Part shown: positions 1 through 9,444 of the stretch, in pieces
Layout: each line of letters starts with the position of its first letter
Numbering within the stretch: position 1 is the first letter of the stretch
Source: JBBQXH01 sp963710975
GTDB lineage: Bacteria > Actinomycetota > Thermoleophilia > Gaiellales > Gaiellaceae
Assembly: GCA_963710975.1 (NCBI GenBank)
Contig: CAVQCG010000003.1
Location: forward strand, 1-64,000
Direction: 5' to 3'
Length of the DNA stretch: 64,000 nt
The notes under the pieces: model-generated
The model's input: the letters and a program-made list of their open reading frames with translations, nothing else
Told to the model about the DNA's origin: nothing
The model's database searches: none
Translations under genes and position numbers: made by a program

Positions 1-107
1 AGCGTCTGGCTGACCTCGTTCACCTCGGCGTCGATGCGCCTCAACACCCCGTCGCCGACGCGCGGCGGGCCGAAGAGAGACCTACCTTCGGCGAAGGGGA
101 TTAGTCC

Positions 108-475
108 TCAGGTTGGAAACGAGGCATAGTAGGCAAGGCTCAGAAACGACGCCCCCGCCATCGACGGCGATCAGTCCAGAGCCTTGGATCGGAGTGTCGA
201 CATACGATCACCAACACCAGGCAGTCAGAGTGTCGCCTTCTTCCGAAAGTGGCGACGTTCGCCAACTCGAGGAACTTGTCGCCGGCGGGGCATCCACGCA
301 CGACATCGAGCCGGCGAGAGAGCTCGACGAAGTAAGCTTCGAAGCCATCTCTAGAGACCTGACCAACAGCCGGATCGTCGAGAACGTAGTTCTCGCTAGC
401 CGAGCGCAAGATCGTTCCGGGATCTCCGCGCATCCAGCCGTCGGCGTAACTCTGAAGATAGTCACCTGCATTCAT
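108..475 (-). pseudogene. SnoaL-like / NTF2-fold protein, degenerate
   Basis: The reading frame opens at ATG 475 with MNAGDYLQSYADGWMRGDP, the usual N-terminus of small SnoaL-like (NTF2-fold) polyketide-cyclase or ketosteroid-isomerase relatives of about 120 residues. The match continues only after frame changes: TLTAWCW resumes in a second frame near position 240, and SLAYYASFPT in a third frame ends at TGA 108-110. A TGA at 208-210 stands where the family usually has a second Trp. At least two frame breaks plus a nonsense codon point to a pseudogene, or to poor sequence. Family proteins bind small hydrophobic ligands; no substrate can be assigned. Confidence 0.6.
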
Positions 476-1743
476 TGGGTCCCATTTCTGATCAGATAGT
501 TAGCAGCCAACATTGAGATCTTGACGGCTGTTCGAGTTGAGCTCTTTCCGGCACCCTACGAGGTAGCTGCCCGCTGATGCGATCCTTCCCCCAGGGCCTC
601 GTCACGACGCCCGCGAGGCCCTCAGCGGACTTGTCCCGCCGCCCGTGCGAGCGCGGCTCCGCGATGTGGTAGCCGCCACGCTCCGCGACGGCCCGGCGCC
701 CTCCTCCGTCGCGTTCTGACCGACGAACCTACTCACGCCCTTCCGGCCATCATCGGCTTTCAACTCGTCCATGCCCTCAAGCCTCTGGACGACCTCCTCG
801 GTCGAATCCGCCAGCTAGGCCAGGATCTCCTCAAGCTCTGCCATCACGCACCTCTCGGATAGGCGAACCAGCAGCAGGGCCACAAGCCCCGCGCCATGAC
901 ACTTCGTTCGCTACCTGTACAGATCACCCACCCGAAGGCAGTTACGGTCTAGAGGTCCGCCGGGAGACAGCAACCTGCAGCATGGAGAGGACCGGCTTCA
1001 TCGCTCCAGCGTGCTCGGTGGAAAGAAAGTAAGGCACGGTCATACTGCGACAGCCATCATCGGTACCCGCCGCACCCCCGGGGTATGGTCCGAAGCAGTG
1101 AGCCCGGGGACCCCGGCGCACCGGCCTCTACGGCCACCTTTGTAGAACGGAACTGACCGCACTAGCCTTTGGTTTCACCATCACAGGCTGTACCCGCTGA
1201 TGGGGACTGGGTCGCCGAGCACTGGGCGTCGTCGGGCCGGAGGTTCGTCTCGTCGGAGGCGTTCACGCGTTCGCTCAGCGTTGACACTGCTAGGGTCAGA
1301 GAGGAGCAAAAGAAAGCCGGGGAGGATACCTCCGTCCCCGACCCTGCTCGTGAGGTCGAGGTCCTGTCTCCGAGTCGTCCCCTCGCCAGGGCCTCGACTC
1401 ATGAGACGATAGTCTCCAGCGCGTAGTTAGTTAGCAGCATCGCTGCTGGCATTGCCACGGGCATGCGGTCGACGAGCCGCGGGAGATCAGTTGCGACCAC
1501 CGGACACGAGGGGATGATTCGCGCCAGTGTTCGTGCCCATCCGTTCCCCATAACATGGTTATTTGCAGGGTATTTACTGTTTCGACGGGAGATCCTTTTT
1601 CAGGACGGAGAGACAGGCGTTCGACGTCATTTGAGACGCCCGCCTCGGAGCGCCGGCCAACAGAAGGGCGCCAACGGCTTCAGCCAACGACCGCGCGACG
1701 TAGACGCCGGGCTGCGGGTCCGTCTTGTCTAAGCTAACGCCGG
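476..1743. other. long stretch without a supported gene
   Basis: No recognisable protein, tRNA or repeat family is visible. A minus-strand stretch around 600-845 starting MAELEEILA and interrupted by TAG has coding-like, Glu-rich composition and may be a decayed small gene, but no family is recognised. The sequence CTAACGCCGGTTAG just after the stop of the glutamate-synthase-like gene is a short palindrome with no T-run. Confidence 0.4.
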
Positions 1744-3118
1744 TTAGACCGGCTCGTTGACTCCGGGGATCCAGTTCGTCCCGGCGAGCGGCACGCGCGC
1801 CATCGCGGCGGCCTCGATCGTCAGCGCGACGAGGTCCTCGGGCTCGAGGTTGTGGACGTGGGACTTGCCGCACGCGCGCGCGAGCGTCTGGGTCTCGAGC
1901 GTCAGCACGCGCAGGTAGTTGGCCAGCCGGCGGCCGCCGAGCACCGGATCGAAGCGCGCGGCGAGCTCGTCGTCCTGGGTCGAGATGCCGGCCGGGTCGA
2001 GGCCCGCCTGCCAGTCGTCGTAGTAGCCGGCGCCGAGCTCCGATCTTCTGGTATCGTCGCTCGTGCTCGGGCGCGTTGTCGCCCAGCGCGATCAGCGCGG
2101 CGACGCCGATCGAGACCGCGTCGGCGCCGAGCGCGAGCGCCTTGGCGACGTCGGCGCCGGTGCGGATCCCGCCCGAGACGATCAGCTGCACCTCGCGGTG
2201 CATGCCGAGCTCCTGCAGCGCCTCGACGGCGAGCGGGATCGGCGGGCAGCGTCGGGATGCCGACGTGCTCGATGAACACGTCCTGCGTGGCGGCGGTGCC
2301 GCCCTGCATGCCGTCGACGCACGATCACGTCGGCGCCGGCCTTGACGGCGAGCTGCGACGTCGTAGTAGGTGCGCGTGGCGCCGACCTTGACGTAGATCG
2401 GCTTCTCCCAGTCGGTGATCTCGCGCAGCTCTCCGATCTTGATCTCGAGATCGTCCGGGCCCGTCCAGTCGGGGTGCCGGCAGGCGCTGCGCTGGTCGAT
2501 CCCCTTCGGCAGGTCGCGCATCTGCCGCCACGCGGTCGGAGATCTTGTGTCCGAGCAGCATCCCGCCGCCGCCGGGCTTGGCGCCCTGGCCGACGACGAC
2601 CTCGATCGCGTCGGCCTTGCGCAGGTCGTCGGGGTTCATCCCGTAGCGCGAGGGCAGCAGCTGGTAGACGAGCGGCTCGAGTGCTCGCGCTCCTCCGGCG
2701 TCATGCCGCCGTCGCCGGTCGTCGTGGACGTGCCGACCTCGCTGGCGCCGCGGCCGAGCGCCTCCTTGGCCGGGCGCCGACAGCGCGCCGAAGCTCATGC
2801 CGGCGATCGTGACCGGGATCTTCAGCTCGAGCGGCTTGCTGCGCGAAGCGGCGTACCGAGCACGACGTCGGTGCCGCAGCGCTCGCGGTAGCCCTCGAGC
2901 GGGTAGCGCGAGACGCTCGCGCCGAGGAACAGCAGGTCGTCGAAGTGCGGCACGCGGCGCTTGGCGCCGAAGCCGCGGATGTCGTAGATGCCCTCGCGCG
3001 CCGCCCGCTGGATCTCGGCGATGACGTTGCGGTCGAACAGGGCGGACTCGCGCAGCCCGGCTGCCACAGCGACCCGGCCGGGCATCCGCGGCTCGCCCGG
3101 GGTGTCGGTCGTCGCCAT
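1744..3118 (-). pseudogene. glxD: FMN-binding glutamate synthase domain protein (GlxD/GltB2-like), frame-broken
   Basis: This is the last gene of a three-gene set. ATG 3118 overlaps the stop of the preceding gene (TGATGG junction). Conserved blocks of the FMN/glutamate synthase domain occur in order but in different frames: RGIYDIRGFGAKRRVPHFDD-type sequence near the start, KIPVTIAGMSFGALS, QGAKPGGGGMLLGHKIS, WEKPIYVKVGATRTYYD, EVQLIVSGGIRTGADVAKA and the C-terminal SHVHNLEPEDLVALT ending at TAG 1744. Full length would be about 450 residues, as in GlxD proteins. At least five frame changes are needed. The family transfers ammonia from the amidotransferase partner onto an oxo-acid acceptor through the FMN domain. 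Either a pseudogene or an error-rich stretch. Confidence 0.8.
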
Positions 3119-3838
3119 CAGTAGGCGCTCGCGTTGTCGATATGGAAGTTGTAGAGCTGCCGCGCCGAGCCGTACCGGCGGAACCCGGACGGATCGACGT
3201 CGTCGAGCCCGGCCTGCGTCGAGCAGCTCCGCGAGCTCGGTCGACGTGCTCGTCGCGCAGCTCCTTCTCGACGCAGTCCGCGCCAAGGCCTCGCGACCGT
3301 CGCCGCGGACGTACAGGCGGGCCTCGTAGATCGAGTCGCCGAGCGCGTCGCCGGCGTCGCCGCAGCACGACGAGACAGCCCCGTCTGCGCCATGAACGCG
3401 CTCATGTGCCCGATCGAGCCGCGCACGACGATGTCGACGCCCTTCATCGAGATCCCGCAGCGGGCAGCAGCGTCGCCGTGGACGACGAGCAGCCCGCCGC
3501 GGCCGGTCGCACCCGCCGCCTGGCTCGCGTTGCCGTCGACGATCACCGTGCCGGACATCATGTTCTCGGCCAGGCCGACACCGGCGTTCCCGTGCACGCG
3601 AACGGTCGCGCGCTTGTTCATGCCGGCGCAGTAGTAGCCCACGTGACCCTCGATCTCGACCTCGACGTCCGCGTCGAGGCCGCACGCGATCGCGTGCGCC
3701 CCGGACGGGTTGACCACCCGCCAGCGCCGCGGTCGTCGGCGCCGCCGGGCGAGATCGTGCAGGCGCTGGTTGAGCTCCCGCAGCGGCGTCGCTGCGAGAT
3801 CGACGATCTCGAGCCGCGGCGACAGCGACGGCCGCCAT
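3118..3838 (-). pseudogene. glxC: GXGXG-domain glutamate synthase subunit (GlxC-like), frame-broken
   Basis: The right-handed beta-helix (GXGXG) domain that forms the C-terminal part of large glutamate synthases is here a separate protein, as in glxBCD operons. Readable blocks are NPSGAHAIACGLDADVEVEI, GHVGYYCAGMNKRATVRVHG, GGLLVVHGDAAARCGISMKG and the C-terminal YGSARQLYNFHIDNASAY. The start is ATG 3838, overlapping the stop of the upstream amidotransferase gene; its stop overlaps the start of the FMN-domain gene. The middle and the N-terminal 40 residues need frame changes. The translational coupling shows that the three proteins once formed a complex. Confidence 0.75.
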
Positions 3839-4460
3839 CAGACCCGCGCCCTCTCCCACGCGTACGACGGCGCCGGCTCGGGCTCCCAGTCCGTGCCGCC
3901 GCCGCCCCCGGCAGCACCGCGATCGCCCGGTACTCCGACGCCATCGCAACCCAGTCGTCGGTCTCCGCGATCACCGCCGGCTTGCACGCGATCGGATCCC
4001 GAAGCACCGCGAAGCCGTCGGCCGTGCCGACGGCGAACGTGTAGAAGCCGTCGAGATCCTCGAGGCAGCCCTCAGCGCCTCGCTCAGCGAGCGCCCTCAC
4101 GCATGCGCCACGTCAGGTACCCGGCCGCGACCTCCGTGTCGTTCTCGGTCCCGAACTCGATGCCCTCGTGGCGCAGCACACGACGCAGGCTGTTGTGGTT
4201 CGACAGCGAGCCGTTGTGCACCAGGCACAGGTCGAGCCCCGTCGAGAACGGGTGCGAGCCTCCGTCATCACCCGGCTCTCCGTCGCCATCCGCGTATGCC
4301 CCAACGCGTGCGTCCCCCGAACGTCGCCGAAAGCGAAAACCGCTCCACAAAAGCGCTCGGGAAGCCCGGCCTCCTTGTAGATCTCGATCACGCGACCGGC
4401 GCTCATCACGTGCAACTCCGGATGTGTACGGCGCACCCAACTCTCCGCCGTAGCGCATCC
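3838..4460 (-). pseudogene. glxB: class II glutamine amidotransferase (GlxB-like), 5'-truncated and frame-broken
   Basis: Blocks of the class II amidotransferase partner are seen in sequence: VRRTHPELHVMSAGRVIEIY, RGTHALGHTRMATESRV, HPFSTGLDLCLVHNGSLSNH, RHEGIEFGTENDTEVAAGYL and GCLEDLDGFYTFAVGTADGF followed by VLRDPIACKPAVIAETDDW. They lie in three different frames. The N-terminal part carrying the catalytic Cys-2 (MCGI type) is not visible upstream, so the gene is truncated as well as shifted. Upstream (4489-4663, plus strand) a different coding-like sequence begins, suggesting a rearrangement junction near 4460-4490. Confidence 0.7.
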
Positions 4461-4488
4461 GTACCGACCACCACCACCGCATGACTCG

Positions 4489-4663
4489 CAGGTCGTCGTC
4501 GAGACTGGCGGGCGTCCGGTCGTCGTCGGCGGCGACGTGGCGGTTTGGTTCGGCGAGCTCGACGAGCCGCACACCGAAGGCCAGCTGCGGGTGCGTGCGC
4601 TCGACCCCGAGCTGGTCTGGCTCGCGCACGAGCACGAGCCATGGCGACCCCGCACCGTCTGAG
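4489..4663 (+). pseudogene. unrecognised coding fragment
   Basis: The plus strand reads QVVVETGGRPVVVGGDVAVW, then FGELDEPHTEGQLRVRALDP and a C-terminus WLAREHEPWRPRTV before TGA. The composition is that of a real actinobacterial protein C-terminus. No family is recognised and no start is present, so it is probably a remnant left by the rearrangement that truncated the amidotransferase gene. Confidence 0.3.
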
Positions 4664-4794
4664 GCATCACGCCGGCGCTCTCTGAGTCGTCGAGTGGCAT
4701 GTGACGAGGAGTCTTGTCGAAGAAGACGAGAATGATGGGCGCGGAACCCGGGAGGCCCAACGAGCTGTCCCCAATCACAAGGATCGATACAGCC

Positions 4795-5055
4795 CGCGTG
4801 CGACCAGTTCAAAGCGCGGCCGGCCGCAGCTTCATCGAGCCCGGCTCGCCGTGGCAGAACCCCGAGTACGGGGGCAGCCCGGCTGGAAACGGGCACGCGA
4901 CCGCCAGGGTGTTGGAAGCGGTCGCCGCGCTCGTCGAGTCCGGCTCGCTCAACCCGTTCGTCATGAAAGTCTTCCCGTTTGACGAGGCCGCCGACGCGCT
5001 CGCCCTCGTCGAAGCCGGACACGCCCAAGGCAAGGTTGTGCTCGAGATCAGCTGA
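4795..5055 (+). pseudogene. chimeric remnant: IS3-type integrase piece fused to zinc-type alcohol dehydrogenase C-terminus
   Basis: The segment around 4828-4863 encodes RSFIEPGSPWQNPE, the hallmark strand before the catalytic Glu in IS3-family integrase domains. It then runs without a stop into AALVESGSLNPFVMKVFPFD and EAADALALVEAGHAQGKVVL, the standard C-terminus of medium-chain zinc-dependent or quinone-type dehydrogenases, ending at TGA 5053. The catalytic and cofactor domains of the dehydrogenase are absent. This is a fusion of two dead gene pieces, not a functional gene. Confidence 0.6.
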
Positions 5056-5229
5056 ACCGCAGAAGCCTCAACGAGAACGGCTCGGCTTGCGGACACCGAG
5101 TTGCAGCCCGTGTCACCAAGCGCCGCGAACACTTCGCGAAGACGATGAAGTCACGGTCTCGATTTCAGCCATAGAGAAGGCTCTTTTCCGGCGTCGCGGG
5201 CATCGCCTGGTGATAGGGTCGCGGCTGGG

Positions 5230-5493
5230 TTAGGGGCTGCGCTCTAAGACTTCGATCCGGGCGAGTAGATCGAGCACATCGTGTTGGAGGATCGTCAACT
5301 GTCGTTCGAGTTCGTAGACTCGATCGAGAGCTTCGTCAGCATCGGATTCCGCGCGATCGGCTTTACTCTCTACGCCCTCAACGCGATCGAGAGCCTTGTC
5401 AGCATCGGATTCCGCGCGATCAGCCTTACTCTCCACGGCCTCGATGGCGCTTGAGAAATCGTCGTTCTCATCCTTGTCGCGATGCTCACTCAT
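5230..5493 (-). CDS. small coiled-coil protein with 21-residue repeats
   Basis: An 87-residue, highly charged protein starting ATG 5493. It contains two almost identical 21-residue units, VESKADRAESDADKALDRVE and VESKADRAESDADEALDRVY, each three heptads long, followed by LERQLTILQHDVLDLLARIEVLE, also heptad-like. The DNA encoding the units is a 63-bp tandem repeat (about 5310-5440). It has no signal peptide or membrane segment and is probably a cytoplasmic coiled-coil oligomer. It is divergent from the L,D-transpeptidase gene 140 bp away. Function unknown. Confidence 0.6.
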   Translation of the reverse strand: MSEHRDKDENDDFSSAIEAVESKADRAESDADKALDRVEGVESKADRAESDADEALDRVYELERQLTILQHDVLDLLARIEVLERSP

Positions 5494-5634
5494 GACCGAA
5501 CCTTAGCGTCGCTGCTGCGGGGTCACTCAGGCAGCCACGGCACGCTGCTTGGCATCTTTACGCCCCACTTGAGCGCGGCGTGTGCGGGCGCGTGAGCGCG
5601 GGCCTCCTTCTGGCGGCGCGCTATCCTTGGGGCC

Positions 5635-7278
5635 GTGGCGGTCGGACGGCGGACTTCGCCCGTGCAGCGCCGCCGTGTCCACCGCTCGGGCCGTCGCGGC
5701 CGGCTCCGAATCGTGTTGGGCCTCGGTGGGCTCCTCGCGCTCGCGGCGGCGGGAGTCATCGTCGCGGCCTTCGTCTGGTCGGGAGTGAGCCTCGCCGCCG
5801 ACCCGAGCGCGCTCGCCCGGATCGCCGTGGAGCCCTTTGGAGGGCACCTCGCGCAGGCTGTCGTCGTCGACGGCGACGGCCGAGCTGTTCCGCTCGCGGT
5901 CGAGGGCAACCGCCTGACGCCCGCCGGGCGGCTCGATCCCGGTGAGCTCGTTGCCGTCACGGTCGTGGTCAGACGGCCCGGCTGGCTCGCCTGGGCGCTC
6001 GGAGGCGAGCGCCGGGAGCGCCTCGTGCTGCGCACTCCGACCGTGCACCTCGCCAAGCGCTGGCTGACCGTCGAGCCCGGTTCGCCGCTCCGCCTCGACT
6101 TCGACGGCACCGTGAGCGTTGTCGCCTATGGGGCAGAGGGGCGGCTCCGCCGCCGGACGCTGGATCGGCCCGCTCGATCCGTGCTTCTCGACAGCGGGTC
6201 ACGCGCCGGCACGCTCAAGGTCGCAGCGGCGGCCCGCCCGTGGGAACGGCTCGGCGAACCGGTGAAACTCGGCTGGTTCCCGCCCGCCGATGCTCCGGTG
6301 GTCCTCGCGTCCCCGGCGCCGGGGACGCTGCTCATGCCGACCTCCAGGCTGCGCCTGACGTTCTCGACGCCCGTCGACGCGGTGTTCGGGTCGGGAAGAC
6401 CGAAGCTCACGCCGACCACGTCGGGTCACTGGCGGCAGCCCGACGCGCACACCCTCGTCTTCCTCCCCTCGCGCTTCGGCGCCGGCTTCGACGACGACCT
6501 CGCGCTGCCGTTGCCGCGAGCAGTCGCCATCGCCGGACGCCGCCTCGAGACGACCCGCCGCCTGTCCTGGAAGGTACGGCCCGCGTCGATCCTGCGCCTC
6601 CACCAGCTCCTCGCCCAGGCCGGATACCTTCCGGTCGACTGGAGCCCAAAGGGGAAGCACGTGCCCCGAACCCTGCGCGCGCAGCTGGGTGCCGCGGTCG
6701 ACCCGCCCGACGGCGCCTTCTCGTGGCGGTACCCGAACACGCCGCCCGAGCTGCGCGCGCTCTGGAGCGACAGCGTGCCCACAACCATCACCCGCGGCGC
6801 AGTGATGACGTTCCAGGACGAGCACGGGCTGACCGTCGACGGGATCGCAGGCGACAAGGTGTGGCGCGCGCTGATCGCTGACACGATTGCCGGCAAGCGC
6901 CGCGACAAGGGATACAGCTACGTCTACGTGCACCGCAACGTGCCCCAGTCGCTGACCCTGTGGCACAACGGCGGGACCGTACTCACCTCGCCGGGCAACA
7001 CCGGCGTCCCTGCCGCGCCGACTCAGCTCGGCACGTTCCCTGTGTTCGAGCACATTCCCGTCGGCACCATGAGCGGCACGAACCCGGACGGCAGCCACTA
7101 CAACGACCCGGGCGTCCGCTGGATCAGCTACTTCAACGGCGGCGACGCGATCCACGCGTTCCCGCGCGCATCCTTCGGAACCCCGCAGAGCCTCGGCTGC
7201 GTCGAGCTTCCGCTCGACGCCGCAGCAACGGTCTGGCCCTACACGCCGATCGGGACGCTCGTCACCGTCGAGAACTAG
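5635..7278 (+). CDS. L,D-transpeptidase (YkuD) with peptidoglycan-binding domain
   Basis: An intact protein of 547 residues (GTG start at 5635). A basic N-terminus is followed by one membrane anchor (about 24-46, VLGLGGLLALAAAGVIVAAF), beta-rich Ig-like regions (about 60-315), a peptidoglycan-binding-type helical domain (about 320-425, with LRLHQLLAQAGYL and MTFQDEHGLTVDGIAGDKVW) and a C-terminal YkuD domain (about 430-547). The catalytic signature is present: His507 in DAIHAF and Cys522 in SLGCVELP. The family makes 3-3 cross-links between meso-diaminopimelate residues of peptidoglycan outside the membrane and replaces penicillin-sensitive 4-3 cross-linking. It stands alone on the plus strand. 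Confidence 0.9.
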   Translation: MAVGRRTSPVQRRRVHRSGRRGRLRIVLGLGGLLALAAAGVIVAAFVWSGVSLAADPSALARIAVEPFGGHLAQAVVVDGDGRAVPLAVEGNRLTPAGRLDPGELVAVTVVVRRPGWLAWALGGERRERLVLRTPTVHLAKRWLTVEPGSPLRLDFDGTVSVVAYGAEGRLRRRTLDRPARSVLLDSGSRAGTLKVAAAARPWERLGEPVKLGWFPPADAPVVLASPAPGTLLMPTSRLRLTFSTPVDAVFGSGRPKLTPTTSGHWRQPDAHTLVFLPSRFGAGFDDDLALPLPRAVAIAGRRLETTRRLSWKVRPASILRLHQLLAQAGYLPVDWSPKGKHVPRTLRAQLGAAVDPPDGAFSWRYPNTPPELRALWSDSVPTTITRGAVMTFQDEHGLTVDGIAGDKVWRALIADTIAGKRRDKGYSYVYVHRNVPQSLTLWHNGGTVLTSPGNTGVPAAPTQLGTFPVFEHIPVGTMSGTNPDGSHYNDPGVRWISYFNGGDAIHAFPRASFGTPQSLGCVELPLDAAATVWPYTPIGTLVTVEN

Positions 7279-7788
7279 GGCGAAGCCGTCGGCCCGTGTC
7301 TGGTTCTCGCACGCGAGGGAAGCGCGCTGGCTCAGCCGAGCGACGCGATGCGGGTCGGGCAGCCGCACCGGGTCCGCGCCGCTCTCGGATCGGGGGGCCG
7401 GGGTCTACTCGACGCCGGGAGGCAGCGCAGCCGCGCCGCCTCGAGCTCCCGCTCCCGGGCCTCCAAGCCCTCCTTCAAGCGGCTCATTATCGGCGACCTT
7501 CGCGGCTTCTGGCGAGCGCCTTGTTGCCGACTGCCGACTCCTGGTCTCTGACCTGGACGCCGTTCTCTTGGCCACCGTGACCGGTGTAAACGTCATGTCA
7601 CCGTAGTCCCGGTTGTCTTAGTAGCCGCCGCTTACCACAATAGACTCCGCACCTTCGGCCGCCCCGCCGCAAAGGCCCGCCCGCGCGCCCTCGCCTACGA
7701 CGTGCCGAGTAGTAGCGGTCGATGACGACGAAGCCCCCGCAAAGCTCGCCCAGTTCGCCGCATGCTTCTTGATTGATTCTCCGCGTCG
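7279..7788. other. intergenic stretch, nothing recognised
   Basis: About 510 bases between the convergent L,D-transpeptidase gene and a secreted-protein gene. No family, tRNA or clear terminator is visible on either strand; possible short frames look like shadows of high-GC sequence. Confidence 0.4.
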
Positions 7789-8418
7789 CTAGCCCTTGAC
7801 GCACGTTGCGGAGGTGAGCTTGAAGCCGATCACGGGGTGCAGCTCGATCCCGTTGGGCGCAACGCCGGTTTGTCCGTGCTTCACATCGAAGAAGCCGACG
7901 CCCGTGATCGTGGCGCTGCCGCGCAGCCGCGAGAACGTCGAGCGCGAAGCCCTGCCGCAGGCGGCGCGGAGGGCGGAACGAGCGGTTCGCATCTTCTGCC
8001 GCTTGAGCGCGCCCCGGGTGCAGGAGTAGGCGGGGAACTCGACAATCATCGTGTGGGTTCGTCTTCCCGGTTGGGCGATCACGAGGTGGATGTCTCTGTC
8101 CTCCTCGTACTTCATCTCGACCAGCCGTCCCCGGAGGCGGTAGGTCGTCGTCTCCACACCACCGATACGAGGATCATCGCGCCCAACTCCGGGCGATCGG
8201 AGCCGGCGCAGAGGATCAACGGTCGTCCATCTAGGCGTGAACCTCACGTTGGCGGCGTCGGGGTCGGTAAGCGTCTTTACATCCCAGCGCTCGACGCCAC
8301 AGGCAGCAACCACGGCCGTAGGCCGAAACAAGCCTGCGGAGCCTGGCCAGCTCCCCGTTCCGCTGGCCGTGGGAGAAGCAACCAGCCCGACACAGAGAAG
8401 AACGACCAGCTTCCTCAT
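7789..8418 (-). CDS. secreted protein of unknown function
   Basis: A 209-residue protein starting ATG 8418 with a strong GGAGGGG ribosome-binding site directly upstream. Residues 1-20 (MRKLVVLLCVGLVASPTASG) are a signal peptide. The C-terminal half ends with the conserved string FFDVKHGQTGVAPNGIELHP, which recurs in many actinobacterial secreted proteins of unknown function. The mature protein has four Cys (C40, C133, C154, C206) able to form disulfides. A secreted nuclease-like role has been suggested for similar sequences, but I see no catalytic motif that proves it. Confidence 0.7.
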   Translation of the reverse strand: MRKLVVLLCVGLVASPTASGTGSWPGSAGLFRPTAVVAACGVERWDVKTLTDPDAANVRFTPRWTTVDPLRRLRSPGVGRDDPRIGGVETTTYRLRGRLVEMKYEEDRDIHLVIAQPGRRTHTMIVEFPAYSCTRGALKRQKMRTARSALRAACGRASRSTFSRLRGSATITGVGFFDVKHGQTGVAPNGIELHPVIGFKLTSATCVKG

Positions 8419-8803
8419 AGCCCCTCCGCGCGCGAGGGCGCACCGGTTCGTTCCGATAGGTCTAGACATGCCACTAGCGCAGGCAGTCCCGGCAGCGTAG
8501 CGTGCTGCTACGGCCTCGCGTCCTCCTGGTTCAGATCCGGACTTGCCCTTGGGTGGGCCTGGGCGCGGGATCGTGTAAGTGTCGCCGAAGATTGCAAGCA
8601 CGATCGAGCGTGAACGGCCTACCGCGCGCAGCAGCATCGATGCGCCAAACAGTGGATAAAACCCTCTGAGTGCGTTGATCAACCGGCCGCATTTTTTCCA
8701 CAACATCAACAACGGCTGGGGAAGAGTTCGCACTTGCCTAGCGGCGCGAAAGCCACCGGTCGCATCGTGCAAACGCGCGCTGGCGTGTGGGCGGAGGGCT
8801 TCG
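8419..8803. other. intergenic stretch, nothing recognised
   Basis: About 385 bases upstream of the secreted-protein gene and downstream of the monooxygenase-like gene. It should hold the promoter of the former (minus strand), but no clear -35/-10 pair or structured RNA can be pointed out. Confidence 0.3.
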
Positions 8804-9187
8804 CTACCGGGGATCGCCGCTCCGCGCGTGCCGACCCGCCAGCGCGACGACGGCATCGGAGAACGTCGAACCGAACTCCGCCTGGCCGAGCATGGTGTTT
8901 CGCGCCAACAACTCATAGACCGGGAAGATCCGCGGTCGCACCGGCGTAACGCCGAGCGCACGGGCGGCCGGTAGCAGCCGCTCGTTTGCGAAACGCTCGA
9001 ACGCGTGCAGGGACTCCCACACACTGACGATCAGCCAGCCTCCGTCTGGATGCGGACCCGCGAGATGAAACAGCGCGCCCTCAGGCGGAGCCGACCCAAT
9101 ATCAAGCGACTGCATCAGTGAGTCGTAGTCGCGCTGCGTCACACCCGGCAGATCGAAAAGAACGCCCGCTGGCCCTTCGCCAGGCAC
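8804..9187 (-). CDS. ABM-fold (antibiotic biosynthesis monooxygenase-like) small protein
   Basis: A 127-residue protein with a GTG start at 9187. The pattern VLFDLPGVTQRDYDSLMQSL, then GALFHLAGPHPDGGWLIVSV and WESLHAFERFANERLLPA is the dimeric alpha/beta-barrel ABM layout found in actinobacterial proteins of about 100 residues. The C-terminal tail (YELLARNTMLGQAEFGSTF and on) is longer than usual and may come from read-through or a late frame break. Family members include small monooxygenases and heme-degrading enzymes; no substrate can be assigned here. Confidence 0.6.
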   Translation of the reverse strand: MPGEGPAGVLFDLPGVTQRDYDSLMQSLDIGSAPPEGALFHLAGPHPDGGWLIVSVWESLHAFERFANERLLPAARALGVTPVRPRIFPVYELLARNTMLGQAEFGSTFSDAVVALAGRHARSGDPR

Positions 9188-9364
9188 CTCGCGAATCTAT
9201 GCGCACCTGCCCACTAGCGCAAGCCCGTCGACTGGCCGTCGGTCGGCAGCGAGCGAGCGCAGACCGGGACACCATCCGCGCCCATGTCTGATGTCTCGAG
9301 CCCCTTTCCGCCGGCGAGAGTCCGGCGTCGGGCCCCTCGCCCGCGGGCCCCCCGGCCAGCTATC

Positions 9365-9395
9365 AGACTTGACGTCCTCTCGCGCACGTACGTCT
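9365..9395 (+). repeat. dispersed hairpin repeat A, copy 1
   Basis: A 31-bp unit beginning AGACTTGACGTCC and ending CACGTACGTCT. Copies 2-4 are at 9507-9537, 45080-45110 and 54807-54837. Bases 7-11 can pair with 26-30 of the unit. Copies 1 and 3 also share the upstream flank CAGCTAT. Confidence 0.75.
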
Positions 9396-9438
9396 GATGT
9401 AAAGGACGTGTCCCCTGACGTAAAAGGACGTGTCCCCT
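9396..9438 (+). repeat. two-unit tandem repeat
   Basis: The 21-bp GATGTAAAGGACGTGTCCCC-T unit is followed directly by a 22-bp near copy starting GACGTAAAAGG. Each unit contains GGACGTGTCC, a 10-bp near-palindrome. The array sits between hairpin repeat A1 and repeat B1. Confidence 0.7.
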
Positions 9439-9444
9439 AACGCG

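Noticed and set aside
208..210. TGA read as tryptophan (alternative genetic code)
   Set aside because: TGA serves as the normal stop of many intact genes in the window, and this gene also has frame breaks; a nonsense mutation is simpler.
1574..2521. Long Arg-rich open frames over many genes
   Set aside because: They are shadows of high-GC coding sequence in other frames, with no family signature except where short patches belong to a broken gene.
7789..9024. A single 411-residue gene covering 7789-9024
   Set aside because: Only the last 209 residues look coding; ATG 8418 has a signal peptide and a strong ribosome-binding site, so the upstream extension is chance.
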